In this document: positions 1 to 8,310 of the stretch, in pieces
Layout of the letters: each line of letters begins with the position of its first letter
Numbering within the stretch: position 1 is the first letter of the stretch
Source of the DNA: Yoonia sp. BS5-3
Lineage (GTDB): Bacteria > Pseudomonadota > Alphaproteobacteria > Rhodobacterales > Rhodobacteraceae
Length of the DNA stretch: 64,000 nucleotides
Direction: 5' to 3'
Assembly (NCBI RefSeq): GCF_038069655.2
Contig: NZ_CP150952.2
Span: 1-64,000 of the forward strand
Notes under the pieces: model-generated
The model's input: only the letters and a program-made list of their open reading frames with translations
Told to the model about the DNA's origin: nothing
Database searches by the model: none
Made by a program: the position numbers and the translations under genes

Positions 1-417
1 ATTGAAGAAGCGGCTGAACTGGTCCCAACGCAGCCGAACACGGTTACGCTTATCTCGAACAGGGACGTGCCGGTTCAAATGGCTGACGTTCTTCTGACCT
101 CGACGCTGAGAATGCGGCCAGACAGGATCATTCTTGGCGAAGTGCGTGGGAAAGAGGCTTTGACCTTCCTTGAAGCAATAAACACGGGTCATGGTGGCTC
201 CATGACAACGCTCCACGCCGAAACGCCCCAGTTGGCGGTTCAACGCCTTGCTATCGCGGCACTAAAAACAGATGTGCCAATGACTTACCAAGATATGATA
301 AGATACATCGAAAGCTCGATTGATGTTATTATTCAAGCCGGTCGCCATGAAGGGGATCGGGGTATCACTCAATTCTATCTACCGGGCGAAACAGATCAAG
401 AAGGAGACGCAAAATGA
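1..417 (+). CDS. virB11: VirB11 T4SS ATPase, C-terminal part
   Basis: This is the C-terminal 138 residues of the hexameric secretion ATPase that powers pilus assembly and substrate transfer at the inner-membrane base of the T4SS. The frame is open from base 1. Visible family motifs are the IEE...EL Asp box at the window edge, the RMRPDRIILGEVRG segment (Walker B region) and the TGHGGSMTTLHAE His box. The Walker A part is missing. The matching N-terminus starts at 63933 after virB10, so the two pieces are probably one gene cut by linearising a circle. The stop codon overlaps the next start (ATGA). Confidence 0.95.
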   Translation: MEEAAELVPTQPNTVTLISNRDVPVQMADVLLTSTLRMRPDRIILGEVRGKEALTFLEAINTGHGGSMTTLHAETPQLAVQRLAIAALKTDVPMTYQDMIRYIESSIDVIIQAGRHEGDRGITQFYLPGETDQEGDAK

Positions 418-620
418 TCTATTTTGAACATGAAGTTTTGACCTTCGGGACAAGCAACGCAAAAGAAATGAAGAAGATGGCCGATACGCTCACTGAATGG
501 GGCGCTGCCGGTTATGAAGTCGTCAGCGTTGTATCTACGTCTATGAACGGCAGTCATGTCACGGCTTTTCTCAAGCGTAAAGTCTTAGTTGACGACAAAG
601 ACGAGGGAAAAGCCGCATGA
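414..620 (+). CDS. Small DUF4177-like protein in T4SS operon
   Basis: A 68-residue soluble protein with no signal peptide or membrane segment. The middle, GYEVVSV followed by AFLKRK, resembles the small DUF4177 fold (a GWEL...LKR pattern), but I place it there by pattern only. It overlaps virB11 upstream and the next gene downstream by ATGA, so it is translationally coupled inside the T4SS operon between virB11 and virB6. Its function is unknown. Confidence 0.75.
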   Translation: MIYFEHEVLTFGTSNAKEMKKMADTLTEWGAAGYEVVSVVSTSMNGSHVTAFLKRKVLVDDKDEGKAA

Positions 621-1018
621 TTAGACCAACATTGATCATCGCAACACTTGTTAGCGCCGTCGCCAGTGGAGCGGCGGCGCAATTCATTCCCACTTTGGGT
701 TCGGACACGCCCCGCGTTTGTCCAGATCAACCTGCGCAGCCCGAGTGGATTGAAAACATTGAACCCCGCGAGGCACATACTGGTCATTTGGTTCAGATGA
801 TGTACCGCGCCCAAGGCTTACAGGCGGTAGCTGAAGCGGGTTCATGTTCATGCGAAACGCGGTTTCCGTCATGGGACAATGCGCAAGAATACTACTTCGA
901 ACATTACTCCGCACTCGAACGCTTTGAAGTGCAGCAACGAACGTCTGAATACCGACGTGCAGCAAACGATGCTCGAAAAATCGCACAACCGATTTGTGAA
1001 CTCGAAAACAACTGGTGA
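617..1018 (+). CDS. Exported Cys-containing T4SS-operon protein
   Basis: 133 residues with a typical signal peptide (basic N-terminus, hydrophobic core, cleavage near AAAQ at about residue 21). The mature part has Cys at VCP, a CSC pair and a late Cys, so disulfides in the periplasm are likely. It sits between virB11 and virB6 and starts by ATGA overlap with the preceding gene. I do not recognise the family. Its position suggests an accessory periplasmic part of the secretion machine. Confidence 0.8.
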   Translation: MIRPTLIIATLVSAVASGAAAQFIPTLGSDTPRVCPDQPAQPEWIENIEPREAHTGHLVQMMYRAQGLQAVAEAGSCSCETRFPSWDNAQEYYFEHYSALERFEVQQRTSEYRRAANDARKIAQPICELENNW

Positions 1019-1028
1019 GGTGAGCTAA

Positions 1029-2108
1029 ATGAGTGTCGTCACATATTTTGTAGAAACGTCCGAAGGGTATCTCAACTCTGCTGCTGAAACACAATTTGGG
1101 TCGGTTGCAGCCACGGTCGGAACCTTGATTGTGCTGGCCGCAACGCTGCTGGTAGCTTTCGTGTTTATCAATATGGTCTATCAGGTCAGGTCGATGGATG
1201 GTCGAACGGCCTTTTGGTTGGCCGTTAAGATAACCCTAGTCGGGTTATTTGCGACCAACTGGATACAATTCAACGCCTTCTCGTCTGGGATTCTAAACGG
1301 CATTGATAGCATTGCAGGTTCCCTAATCGCCTCGGTAGGTGGGGGTGCGCCTGGTCCTTCGGGAACCTTTGCAGAGGAATTTGATGTTCTGATCGCTGAA
1401 CTGGGTTCTTATCTCAATGCCGCAGGTTCGGAACTTAACTGGATGGCTGGCGCGATGTTAGACATTCTTGGTGTTCTTATGTTGTCGATCCTCGGTGGTC
1501 TGGCGGCGTTCATTCTCGTTGCGTCACGTCTAATGATTGCTCTGCTGATTGGCATGGCACCTATAATGATCTTCCTCACACTGTTTGAAGTGACCAAGGA
1601 TTACTTTGCTCGTTGGCTATCCGCCCTTGTTTCTTTTGCGATGTACCCGATTGTTGTAGCCGGTGTTTTTGCAACGATCACGGGCGTCGCTGGTGCATTG
1701 ATCACAGAACTTGGCGATCCCGCTGGTGCATCGAACATTGGCGCATTGATTCCGTTCTTTATGATGATTTTGATGGCTAAAGGCTTCATCATAGCCACGC
1801 CTTTTATCGTTCGGGCAATTTCAGGCAACATTGTCATGCCTGCGTTGACCAGCGGCATGGGCGGTGCATATCAATTCGGTGCTGCTGCAATGGGCGCAAG
1901 ACAAGCATATGCACGACAAGGCGTCGGTACTGCCTCTGGGGCCGAAGTTGTAGCTCTACGTGCGCGTGAGAAGTTGGGCTTCTCCGACCCAACCAAGCGC
2001 ACCCAAGCCCCGGCGAACAACTCACGGCCCGCGCCACAGCCAACCGGCACTGGCGCCCAACAGCACCGATTGAAAGAACGCGCTGACCGGCTGGCCGGAA
2101 AAAAGTAG
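1029..2108 (+). CDS. virB6: VirB6/TrbL-family T4SS inner-membrane protein
   Basis: 359 residues with five or more hydrophobic segments between about residues 25 and 265, and a soluble Pro/Gln-rich tail. This is the layout of VirB6/TrbL polytopic channel proteins. Glycine-rich loops and the region before the LLIGMAPIMIFLTLF helix fit the family. It is the last gene of the T4SS operon, placed after virB11 rather than in the usual position between virB5 and virB8. A strong hairpin terminator follows at 2124-2156. Confidence 0.9.
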   Translation: MSVVTYFVETSEGYLNSAAETQFGSVAATVGTLIVLAATLLVAFVFINMVYQVRSMDGRTAFWLAVKITLVGLFATNWIQFNAFSSGILNGIDSIAGSLIASVGGGAPGPSGTFAEEFDVLIAELGSYLNAAGSELNWMAGAMLDILGVLMLSILGGLAAFILVASRLMIALLIGMAPIMIFLTLFEVTKDYFARWLSALVSFAMYPIVVAGVFATITGVAGALITELGDPAGASNIGALIPFFMMILMAKGFIIATPFIVRAISGNIVMPALTSGMGGAYQFGAAAMGARQAYARQGVGTASGAEVVALRAREKLGFSDPTKRTQAPANNSRPAPQPTGTGAQQHRLKERADRLAGKK

Positions 2109-2123
2109 AAGATACATCCAACA

Positions 2124-2156
2124 GCAAAAGGGCCGCTCAATGAGCGGCCCTTTTGC
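2124..2156. terminator. Bidirectional hairpin terminator
   Basis: A near-perfect palindrome around the GGGCCGCTC / GAGCGGCCC stem, flanked by AAAA on one side and TTTT on the other. It lies between the convergent virB6 (+) and virD4 (-) and can stop transcription from both sides. Confidence 0.93.
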
Positions 2157-2172
2157 TTTGTGCTGACCTCGA

Positions 2173-4320
2173 TCATTCAGCGGCAGTGATCTTCACGCCC
2201 CCCTGCCCTTCGTTTTCGAACTCGGCTTCAATCGCCGCAAGAGCCTTGTCTGTGTCTTCGATAGCGGCAATGTCAGAGGCGGTTGGGGTCTCAAGGTTCA
2301 AACTCTGTTGCACGGCCAAATCAAGCTGGCTTTGTCGATCATCAAAGTCTCTGGTTGCTTGGACCACCGCCTTGGCACGTTTCCGGCCGGAAGTAGGTAA
2401 CGTGCCTTTGGATGGGATATGAGACGCGGCACCAACGGAAACGGCATTCGGTGTCTCACGCTCGGCCTTCTCTGACACGTCTGCACCAGCTCCGCCCTCT
2501 GGCATCGGGTCTTGGCCCTTAACGGGCTGATCCGTGGGCGAAGCCGGTTCGCTCTCTGGCATAGGCTCTTGGCCCTTCACCGGCTTGTCCATAGGCGTTG
2601 CGGGTTGTTCCGCCTCTGGGGCCGGTCCTGTGGCCTTCGCCTGCTCCGAAAGGGCAACCTTGTCCAAAGACGTTTCAGGGAACGGCAATTCACCCTTCTG
2701 CGCCGCATGGATGCCTTTGAAAAACGGATCATCGTAATACTGGATGCGCTTCGCCCTGATCGGCATTTGTGCGTCCACGACGATGATTACATCATCCAAG
2801 GGCAAGCGACGTGCTTCATCCTCGGGCAGCAAGGATACTTCCTCTGTCCGCTCTGACATGCTGCGCCCTTCGAACGGGTTTTTCCCGATGGACCGCGACC
2901 GAGTAACAACCCGCTTCGTGGTTTTACCCACCGCCTTGCTCAATTCTTCGACCGTCTTTTCATCCGATGGTGTCAAATAGAGTTTGACCCCTGCGTTACC
3001 TTGCAAAGCGCGACGGGTGTTCTCGCCGTAAATTTCATCCAAGGCAGGAATGGTCTGCGTGACGATAGCCAAGTGACCTTTGTAGGATCGCAGCGTTTCA
3101 ATACTGTCAGTCACAATGGGCATCTTTCCGAGGCGGTTGAACTCGTCCAGCATGATCATGACCGGCCACGGCTCGTCGGGGCCAGGTTCTTTGTCTTGCA
3201 TGGATGAAATAAGATCAGAGAAGAACAGCCGGATAAGCGCAGCCATTGGCTTGACCATATTTGGTGACACCACCAAAAAAACAGAAAAAGGCTTCTTCCG
3301 AATGTCTCTAAAATCGAAATCGGAAACCTGCGTGGCCTTGTCGATCGCAGGGTTGCTCCACTGGTCCAGACCGGAAGTCATAAGTAGCGACACATAGGAA
3401 GTCAGCGTGTCATTGTTGGTCGATGCCATACGTTCAAAGATCAGCTTGCCCGCCCGGTTCTGAATTTCGTCACGACGCATCATGAACTCTTTTTGCTTGT
3501 TACCACCGCTGGCCGTGATCCGGTAAATCTCCCCAAGCGTCGGGCGCTCTCGCTCGAATGCCAAAAGGCCGGCTGCAACAAACAAGTCGATCCCGCCCTT
3601 TAAGAGACCTTGAACGCGGTCACTATCCGCTTGCAGAAAAAGTGACGCCAACAACTGTAATTCCATCTGCTGACGGTCGGGATCTTCTAGCTCCGCAATC
3701 CGCAGCAAAGGGTTGTAACGATGGCTGCGCCGGTCATGCCAGTCGGTTGGTGCAAAGCGATAAACCTTGTCACCCTCTGCCGCTCGATGCCGCGCTGTTG
3801 CTTCAAAGTTCTCGCCCTTCACGTCCAGGACCACAGCTGACCCTTTGAAGGTAAGCAGATTCGGAATGACAAAGCCTGTGGTTTTACCTCGGCCTGTTGG
3901 TGCCACGATCAACGCATGTGGAAAAACCTTCGAGCTGATCAGCTTGCCGTTGCCTTTTGGTTTTCCCAGCTTCCCGATGATGAACCCTGTTCCTGGCTTG
4001 CTGAAAAAACCGTTCTTGCGCATGTGCTGCGCCTTTTGCCATTGGGTGCGACCAAACTTCGTCAGGGCATTCCCTGACAAGACCGCACTCAACAACAGGC
4101 CGGTGATGCCGAAACCACCAACGATCAGGTTCACCAGTCGAAAATCGTCTGGTCGAAACCGCTGCAACCCGGTGTAATTCTCCGCAAGCCACATGAAGTC
4201 CAATTCAGCATTCATGCCGTAATCACGGAACGTCAGAAAAGCGGTGGCGACGACATAGCCAATCGCCAAGAACACGGCTGTAAGAAGGAAAATACCCGCT
4301 GCGATCTTGCCCTTATCCAT
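2173..4320 (-). CDS. virD4: VirD4 type IV coupling protein
   Basis: 715 residues from the ATG at 4320, which overlaps the relaxase stop. It is the coupling ATPase that docks the relaxase-DNA complex on the T4SS. Two N-terminal membrane helices flank a conserved TFRDYG...RPDDF loop. Walker A (GRGKTTG) is near residues 142-148, Walker B (MIMLDEF) near 390, and a TQ motif follows. The C-terminal 130 residues are an acidic, proline-rich tail holding two copies of a PVKGQ(E/D)PMPE unit. A stand-alone paralogue of the N-terminal membrane domain lies at 27688-27966. Confidence 0.97.
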   Translation of the reverse strand: MDKGKIAAGIFLLTAVFLAIGYVVATAFLTFRDYGMNAELDFMWLAENYTGLQRFRPDDFRLVNLIVGGFGITGLLLSAVLSGNALTKFGRTQWQKAQHMRKNGFFSKPGTGFIIGKLGKPKGNGKLISSKVFPHALIVAPTGRGKTTGFVIPNLLTFKGSAVVLDVKGENFEATARHRAAEGDKVYRFAPTDWHDRRSHRYNPLLRIAELEDPDRQQMELQLLASLFLQADSDRVQGLLKGGIDLFVAAGLLAFERERPTLGEIYRITASGGNKQKEFMMRRDEIQNRAGKLIFERMASTNNDTLTSYVSLLMTSGLDQWSNPAIDKATQVSDFDFRDIRKKPFSVFLVVSPNMVKPMAALIRLFFSDLISSMQDKEPGPDEPWPVMIMLDEFNRLGKMPIVTDSIETLRSYKGHLAIVTQTIPALDEIYGENTRRALQGNAGVKLYLTPSDEKTVEELSKAVGKTTKRVVTRSRSIGKNPFEGRSMSERTEEVSLLPEDEARRLPLDDVIIVVDAQMPIRAKRIQYYDDPFFKGIHAAQKGELPFPETSLDKVALSEQAKATGPAPEAEQPATPMDKPVKGQEPMPESEPASPTDQPVKGQDPMPEGGAGADVSEKAERETPNAVSVGAASHIPSKGTLPTSGRKRAKAVVQATRDFDDRQSQLDLAVQQSLNLETPTASDIAAIEDTDKALAAIEAEFENEGQGGVKITAAE

Positions 4321-7024
4321 GTGTCTGCCCCTTTTCTGTGTCTGCACGAACGGTCTTCAATCGCTGTGCATCAAATTCCTCTTCGGCAATTTCTGAGACG
4401 ACTCCCCGCGTCGCCTCGCTGTTGGCGGTCTCGGCGTCTGATTGCAGATAGGCTTTGGCTGCGTACAAACGGTCAAGACGTTCATCAATCACGTGCTCCA
4501 AGGCATCTGCGTCACCGTTGCGCAGCGCCTCAAGTTGCTCGTCGTCCAACTCACGCTCGATCTGGTCGCGGAACTCATGACTGCCACGCCAGTTGTCGAA
4601 CGGCCCTTCGATCTTTTCCGTCCGCTCATGCTCGATAACGCGGCGCATTTCGGCGGTCTCTGCTTGGTCTGTCCGATATGGCCGTATGGCATTGTCGAAC
4701 TCTCGCACCCGTGCATCGGACCACTCTTGGGCCGCTTCACTGTCTCTATCATAGTCTGGATCAAAACGGTCGGTTTCCGGCTGATTGTCACGGGCTAGCC
4801 CATCACGCATTTGCTCTCCATAGCGATCCGCTGTGTCTTGCAAATACACTTCGATCCGACGCTGATCCGCAGGGCTAAGGTCGGCGTCGTTTCGGCTTTG
4901 GGCCAAACTAGTGAATGCTAGGCCCATATCTGAACCATTCACGACGCCACCGACTTGGTTTCGCTCAATCGACAAAGGTTCAAAGCGAGTATATTCGTCA
5001 GAACGCTCGTCAAACTGTTCACGCACCCCACGGTCAATATCAGCAACAATCTCTCTGTCCGACATATCGGCCCGCAAGGTGTTGCTCTGATCTGTCTGAA
5101 CGTAGGTGGCGGGCTTCTCCATATCATCGCCAAGTTTATCCCATGCGCGGGACGCAAGCTGCGCGTGGGCCGGTGACTTCGCTGCAAAAGCGTCGAACTC
5201 GGCTTGACGGTCCTGCTGCAAGGCTTGGTCGTTCTCGCCGTCTCTAAACTCCTGTGTTTGAACAAGGTTTTCCTCAAGCCGTTCAAACTCGCGCCGGTCT
5301 TCGCGGGCCATTTGGATAAGCTCTGGATTGTCAGCGATCCGTTCTTCAGCCCGCTCCGTCATTTGGACGGTGTAACCACCAATGACCGAAGCAGGCATTC
5401 CAGCACGTTCCATCGCCCGCATGTTTTGGTTGAATGCGTCCGTCACTGCCTCCTGACGTTCGGCCTCGGCGATGCCTTCCACCTCAGCCCGATCAATACC
5501 GCTTTCTGTTGCCAACCGCTCTGCCTCTGCTTCACGATAGGTCTCAGTTTCGGCGTTTTCGCGCATGGCTTCCAACTCGGCGTCACCATCATCCAATACA
5601 ACACCATCGTCTTTGATTACCTCGGCACGTTGAAGCGCCTCGCCCAGACGAACATGCGCCTGATCCAGTTTTTCTGCGGCAACCTCCAAGTCAGCCTTAC
5701 GCTCAAGGTTCAAACCTTCGGTCTCTGCAATTTTTGTGAGGTCATCCGCAATCCAACGCTGCTCCAAAGAGGCATTGTTGGCCCCCTGCTCTACTCGCGC
5801 AATGACGGCCTCTGACGAAATGCCGGTTCCCCGCAACGCAGTCTCGATCTGTGCCCTTGTCTCAGGGTCACGCATGGCCCCGATACCGTCTTTGTTGACG
5901 TTCGTTTCCGAATAAACGCCGGTGTCTGACGGTGCAGTGGTCAGCTTCGATGAATTTGCGCCAACGGGGTTCAAATGCGCAACTGGCTGCAATGCGCTGT
6001 CCAACTGTTTTTCCATCCGTGGCCGGTCAGCCTCGGACGCACTTTGGATTTGGCTTTCAATCCGATTAAGACGATCTGTGAGGCTTGTTTTTAGATCATC
6101 GAAACTCTGCTGGTTCTCCATGTAAACGTCTCCATCTGTTTGTAATTGACCCCCACGGGCAAGGACTTCGCCTGCACGGAAAAGGGCATTTGAAATGTCT
6201 TCCCTGTTGTCGTTGGTCGCTTCGGCTGACAACGAAAGGTAGACTTTGGATGTGGTGGCGATTTCGGCCAACGCGCGGTCAAGGTCACGTCCAACCCTCT
6301 CCCGTTGAACCGGCTCCCGGCCCTCTGCTTTGGCGTCGTAAATTTCCTTCGTGCGCGGCGCGTAAGTGACGTCTCCGCGATCAAGTCGCCGCGTCGCCTC
6401 AAGGCGAACACCAACCTTTTCGGCGTGTTCAACCATCGAAAGGCGAAAATCATCATAGTTAAAGTGATGATCCCGCCCCAGATAGAAATACTCACCCTCC
6501 TGGGAACGTCGATTCAAGACGATGTGCGCGTGGGGGTGCGCTCGATCCTCATGAACGGCGATGATGTAATCAAAGTTTCGATCATCATTTTGAAAATGCT
6601 CACGACAGACAGCCGCGGTTATATCTCGCACATCCTCGCCGCGTGTCCCTTGCGGATAGGACATGAGCATGTGAGTGGTGTGGCCCATCTTTGGGCGAAA
6701 GCCATCGTCCCAACGGCTTGAAAATCTATCAGTCAGACCTTTGATTTCGTCTCCCGAAAGCGTCTTCTTACCGTCCAACACGCCTCGGCTATCTACAATG
6801 TGGGATGACTTCGTTGTCAGGTATTCAAGCTGATTGGAAAGCTCTGCCTTAGTATGTGTTCCGCCAGATTTAATAGCTTTGAACACGGCTGCACGGTGGC
6901 CTTTTGCTGCCCGGATCATTTGCGGCTTCTTCGCATGAAGCCCCTGCATGGAACCGCGTACACGGCTCCAACCTTCACGGAAAATCTCGCCCGTTACGGA
7001 CTGGACAGCATCATTCCTCGCCAT
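4313..7024 (-). CDS. virD2: VirD2-type (MOB-P) relaxase
   Basis: 903 residues. It nicks oriT and stays covalently bound to the transferred strand. The N-terminal 250 residues match VirD2: the QLEYLT segment with candidate catalytic Tyr68 and the metal-binding HPHAHIVLNRR triad (His163, 165, 167), followed by an FNYDDFR...LEATRRLDRG stretch. The remaining 650 residues are highly charged and helical, probably carrying the translocation signal. It overlaps mobC upstream (14 bases) and virD4 downstream (8 bases), giving one mobilisation operon. Confidence 0.95.
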   Translation of the reverse strand: MARNDAVQSVTGEIFREGWSRVRGSMQGLHAKKPQMIRAAKGHRAAVFKAIKSGGTHTKAELSNQLEYLTTKSSHIVDSRGVLDGKKTLSGDEIKGLTDRFSSRWDDGFRPKMGHTTHMLMSYPQGTRGEDVRDITAAVCREHFQNDDRNFDYIIAVHEDRAHPHAHIVLNRRSQEGEYFYLGRDHHFNYDDFRLSMVEHAEKVGVRLEATRRLDRGDVTYAPRTKEIYDAKAEGREPVQRERVGRDLDRALAEIATTSKVYLSLSAEATNDNREDISNALFRAGEVLARGGQLQTDGDVYMENQQSFDDLKTSLTDRLNRIESQIQSASEADRPRMEKQLDSALQPVAHLNPVGANSSKLTTAPSDTGVYSETNVNKDGIGAMRDPETRAQIETALRGTGISSEAVIARVEQGANNASLEQRWIADDLTKIAETEGLNLERKADLEVAAEKLDQAHVRLGEALQRAEVIKDDGVVLDDGDAELEAMRENAETETYREAEAERLATESGIDRAEVEGIAEAERQEAVTDAFNQNMRAMERAGMPASVIGGYTVQMTERAEERIADNPELIQMAREDRREFERLEENLVQTQEFRDGENDQALQQDRQAEFDAFAAKSPAHAQLASRAWDKLGDDMEKPATYVQTDQSNTLRADMSDREIVADIDRGVREQFDERSDEYTRFEPLSIERNQVGGVVNGSDMGLAFTSLAQSRNDADLSPADQRRIEVYLQDTADRYGEQMRDGLARDNQPETDRFDPDYDRDSEAAQEWSDARVREFDNAIRPYRTDQAETAEMRRVIEHERTEKIEGPFDNWRGSHEFRDQIERELDDEQLEALRNGDADALEHVIDERLDRLYAAKAYLQSDAETANSEATRGVVSEIAEEEFDAQRLKTVRADTEKGQTHG

Positions 7025-7586
7025 CGGCCAGCTCCTTCAAGGCGTCACTGACCAACATGGTGATCCCATCGGTCCTGCGACGGGACAGAAGATCTACCTG
7101 ATCCGCAAAATCCAGAACAAACCCTGCAAGGCTCCGCATCTGCGCCAGACTTGATGGACCAAACGAAGGTCTCAGACCTTTGTTGTTGGATTCATTCATC
7201 CGCTTTGCGATCTGGGTCACGTTGTTTCCGACACGGTTCAACGCCGCCCGAAAGGCTTTCAATTCGTCGGCCAAATGCTCGTCAGGTTGAAAAACACCGT
7301 TCGCGGACTGGATCAATCGGCGCATTCCATCTGACCGATTGCTAATTCCGTGCCGCGAAAGCACCACTTCAAACGCCCGTAGTTCTTCTGGTGTGACGGT
7401 CGTTCCAATCTGCGCGGTGCGTATGCCGGTATCGCGGCGGCGCTCTTTTTCGCGCTTCACGGTGTATTGGATCGTTCGCGGTGTTACCGAGTATCGCTTT
7501 CCAAGCACCTGAGCAGAAACGCCTTTTCGCGTTTCACGGACGATTTCCAATCGCTCCAAATCAGTCAAGCGTCGGCGACCAGCCAT
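7011..7586 (-). CDS. mobC: MobC/VirD1-like relaxosome DNA-binding protein
   Basis: 191 residues from the ATG at 7586, placed after an AGGAGG site; a GTG lies four codons earlier but too close to it. The N-terminal 55 residues look like a resolvase-type helix-turn-helix. The middle has the MobC-type LNRVGNNVTQIAKRMNESN segment. It is expected to bind next to nic and help the relaxase open DNA. It is the first gene of the minus-strand mobilisation operon, and a TTATAACATTGT box lies about 80 bases upstream. Confidence 0.88.
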   Translation of the reverse strand: MAGRRRLTDLERLEIVRETRKGVSAQVLGKRYSVTPRTIQYTVKREKERRRDTGIRTAQIGTTVTPEELRAFEVVLSRHGISNRSDGMRRLIQSANGVFQPDEHLADELKAFRAALNRVGNNVTQIAKRMNESNNKGLRPSFGPSSLAQMRSLAGFVLDFADQVDLLSRRRTDGITMLVSDALKELADGEE

Positions 7587-7666
7587 GCGAACATACACCT
7601 CCTATTTCCTGCCATCTTCCATACAATCACTTAGGCTTTGACGCAATTGTAAAGTTGCACCGCAAA

Positions 7667-7678
7667 TTATAACATTGT
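7667..7678. promoter_or_regulatory. Conjugation box upstream of mobC
   Basis: TTATAACATTGT, identical to the box at 54948-54959 before the T4SS operon. It sits about 80 bases upstream of the mobC start in an AT-rich patch. A related CAATTGTAAAG lies at 7645-7655. Confidence 0.55.
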
Positions 7679-7823
7679 CAAAGCAGTTAAGAGTGATTGT
7701 ATTCCGTTTCAGACGGCCCCTTGCGGGTCGTCGTGTCGAGCCTGAGGCGAGACCGCCCAAAACCGAAGGTGACGGGCCAAGCCAAAAATGCGCCGCCTGA
7801 CGGCTCAACAGCACTTTTGGCCC

Positions 7824-7834
7824 CTATCCTACCA
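7824..7834 (+). other. Candidate oriT nic site
   Basis: CTATCCTACCA resembles the nicked strand of Ti T-DNA borders (ATATCCTG/CCA) and the RP4 nic core (TATCCTG/C), matching the border at 9 of 11 positions. By analogy the cut would fall after A7831. It lies between mobC/virD2 and the virC1/virC2 pair, where an oriT is expected for a VirD2-class relaxase. The nick position is inferred. Confidence 0.55.
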
Positions 7835-7959
7835 AAAAACGTGGCATAGGCCTCTGACGGGCCGGAAATGCCCCCCTCAAGCGGTATATGGCTGGGTAGC
7901 TGCACCCTATTTCGGTGTGGGCTGGTCCAAATAGCAGTCGAACACGGCAAACAATCAAC

Positions 7960-8310
7960 ACGATACAAGAAACAAGACACGGGTTCGGGTCTATCTGGCA
8001 ATCAACAGGCAACAGGCAACAGGCAACAAGTAACAGGCAACAAGTAACACGGCACAATCGACACAGCACAATCGACACGCTACACGCGACCAGAAACAAG
8101 TTACAAGCAGCAAGACACCGAACACGATACACATAACACGCGACAAGATACAATCGACGCCCAACAAGGGACACGATACAAGCAACCTGTGACACGAAAC
8201 ACGCAACAAAACACCGAACAAGAGGCAGGCGACAAGAAACAGTAGACGCGATACCAGCGACAAGATACCAAAGACACGACACAAGCAACACGAAACAAAG
8301 GACAAGATAC
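7960..8310 (+). repeat. Tandem 7-bp (heptad) array before virC1/parA
   Basis: From 8007 to 8310 the sequence parses without remainder into 42 heptads plus two 5-base units, ending exactly at the virC1/parA ATG. By hand count the heptads fit ANGNNAC: the last base is C in all 42, the sixth is A in 40, the first is A in 34 and the third is G in 30. Three more heptads lie at 7960-7980, before a 26-base break. T is rare on this strand. The penultimate unit AAAGGAC also supplies the ribosome site. The array probably holds the promoter and serves as binding array for the RHH/ParA pair downstream. Confidence 0.85.

Noticed and set aside
7915-8136. Plus-strand frame inside the heptad array
   Set aside because: Thr/Arg/Gln-rich low-complexity reading of the repeat, without support.
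7960-8310. The array as a CRISPR locus
   Set aside because: Units are 7 bases with no spacers and no cas genes are present.
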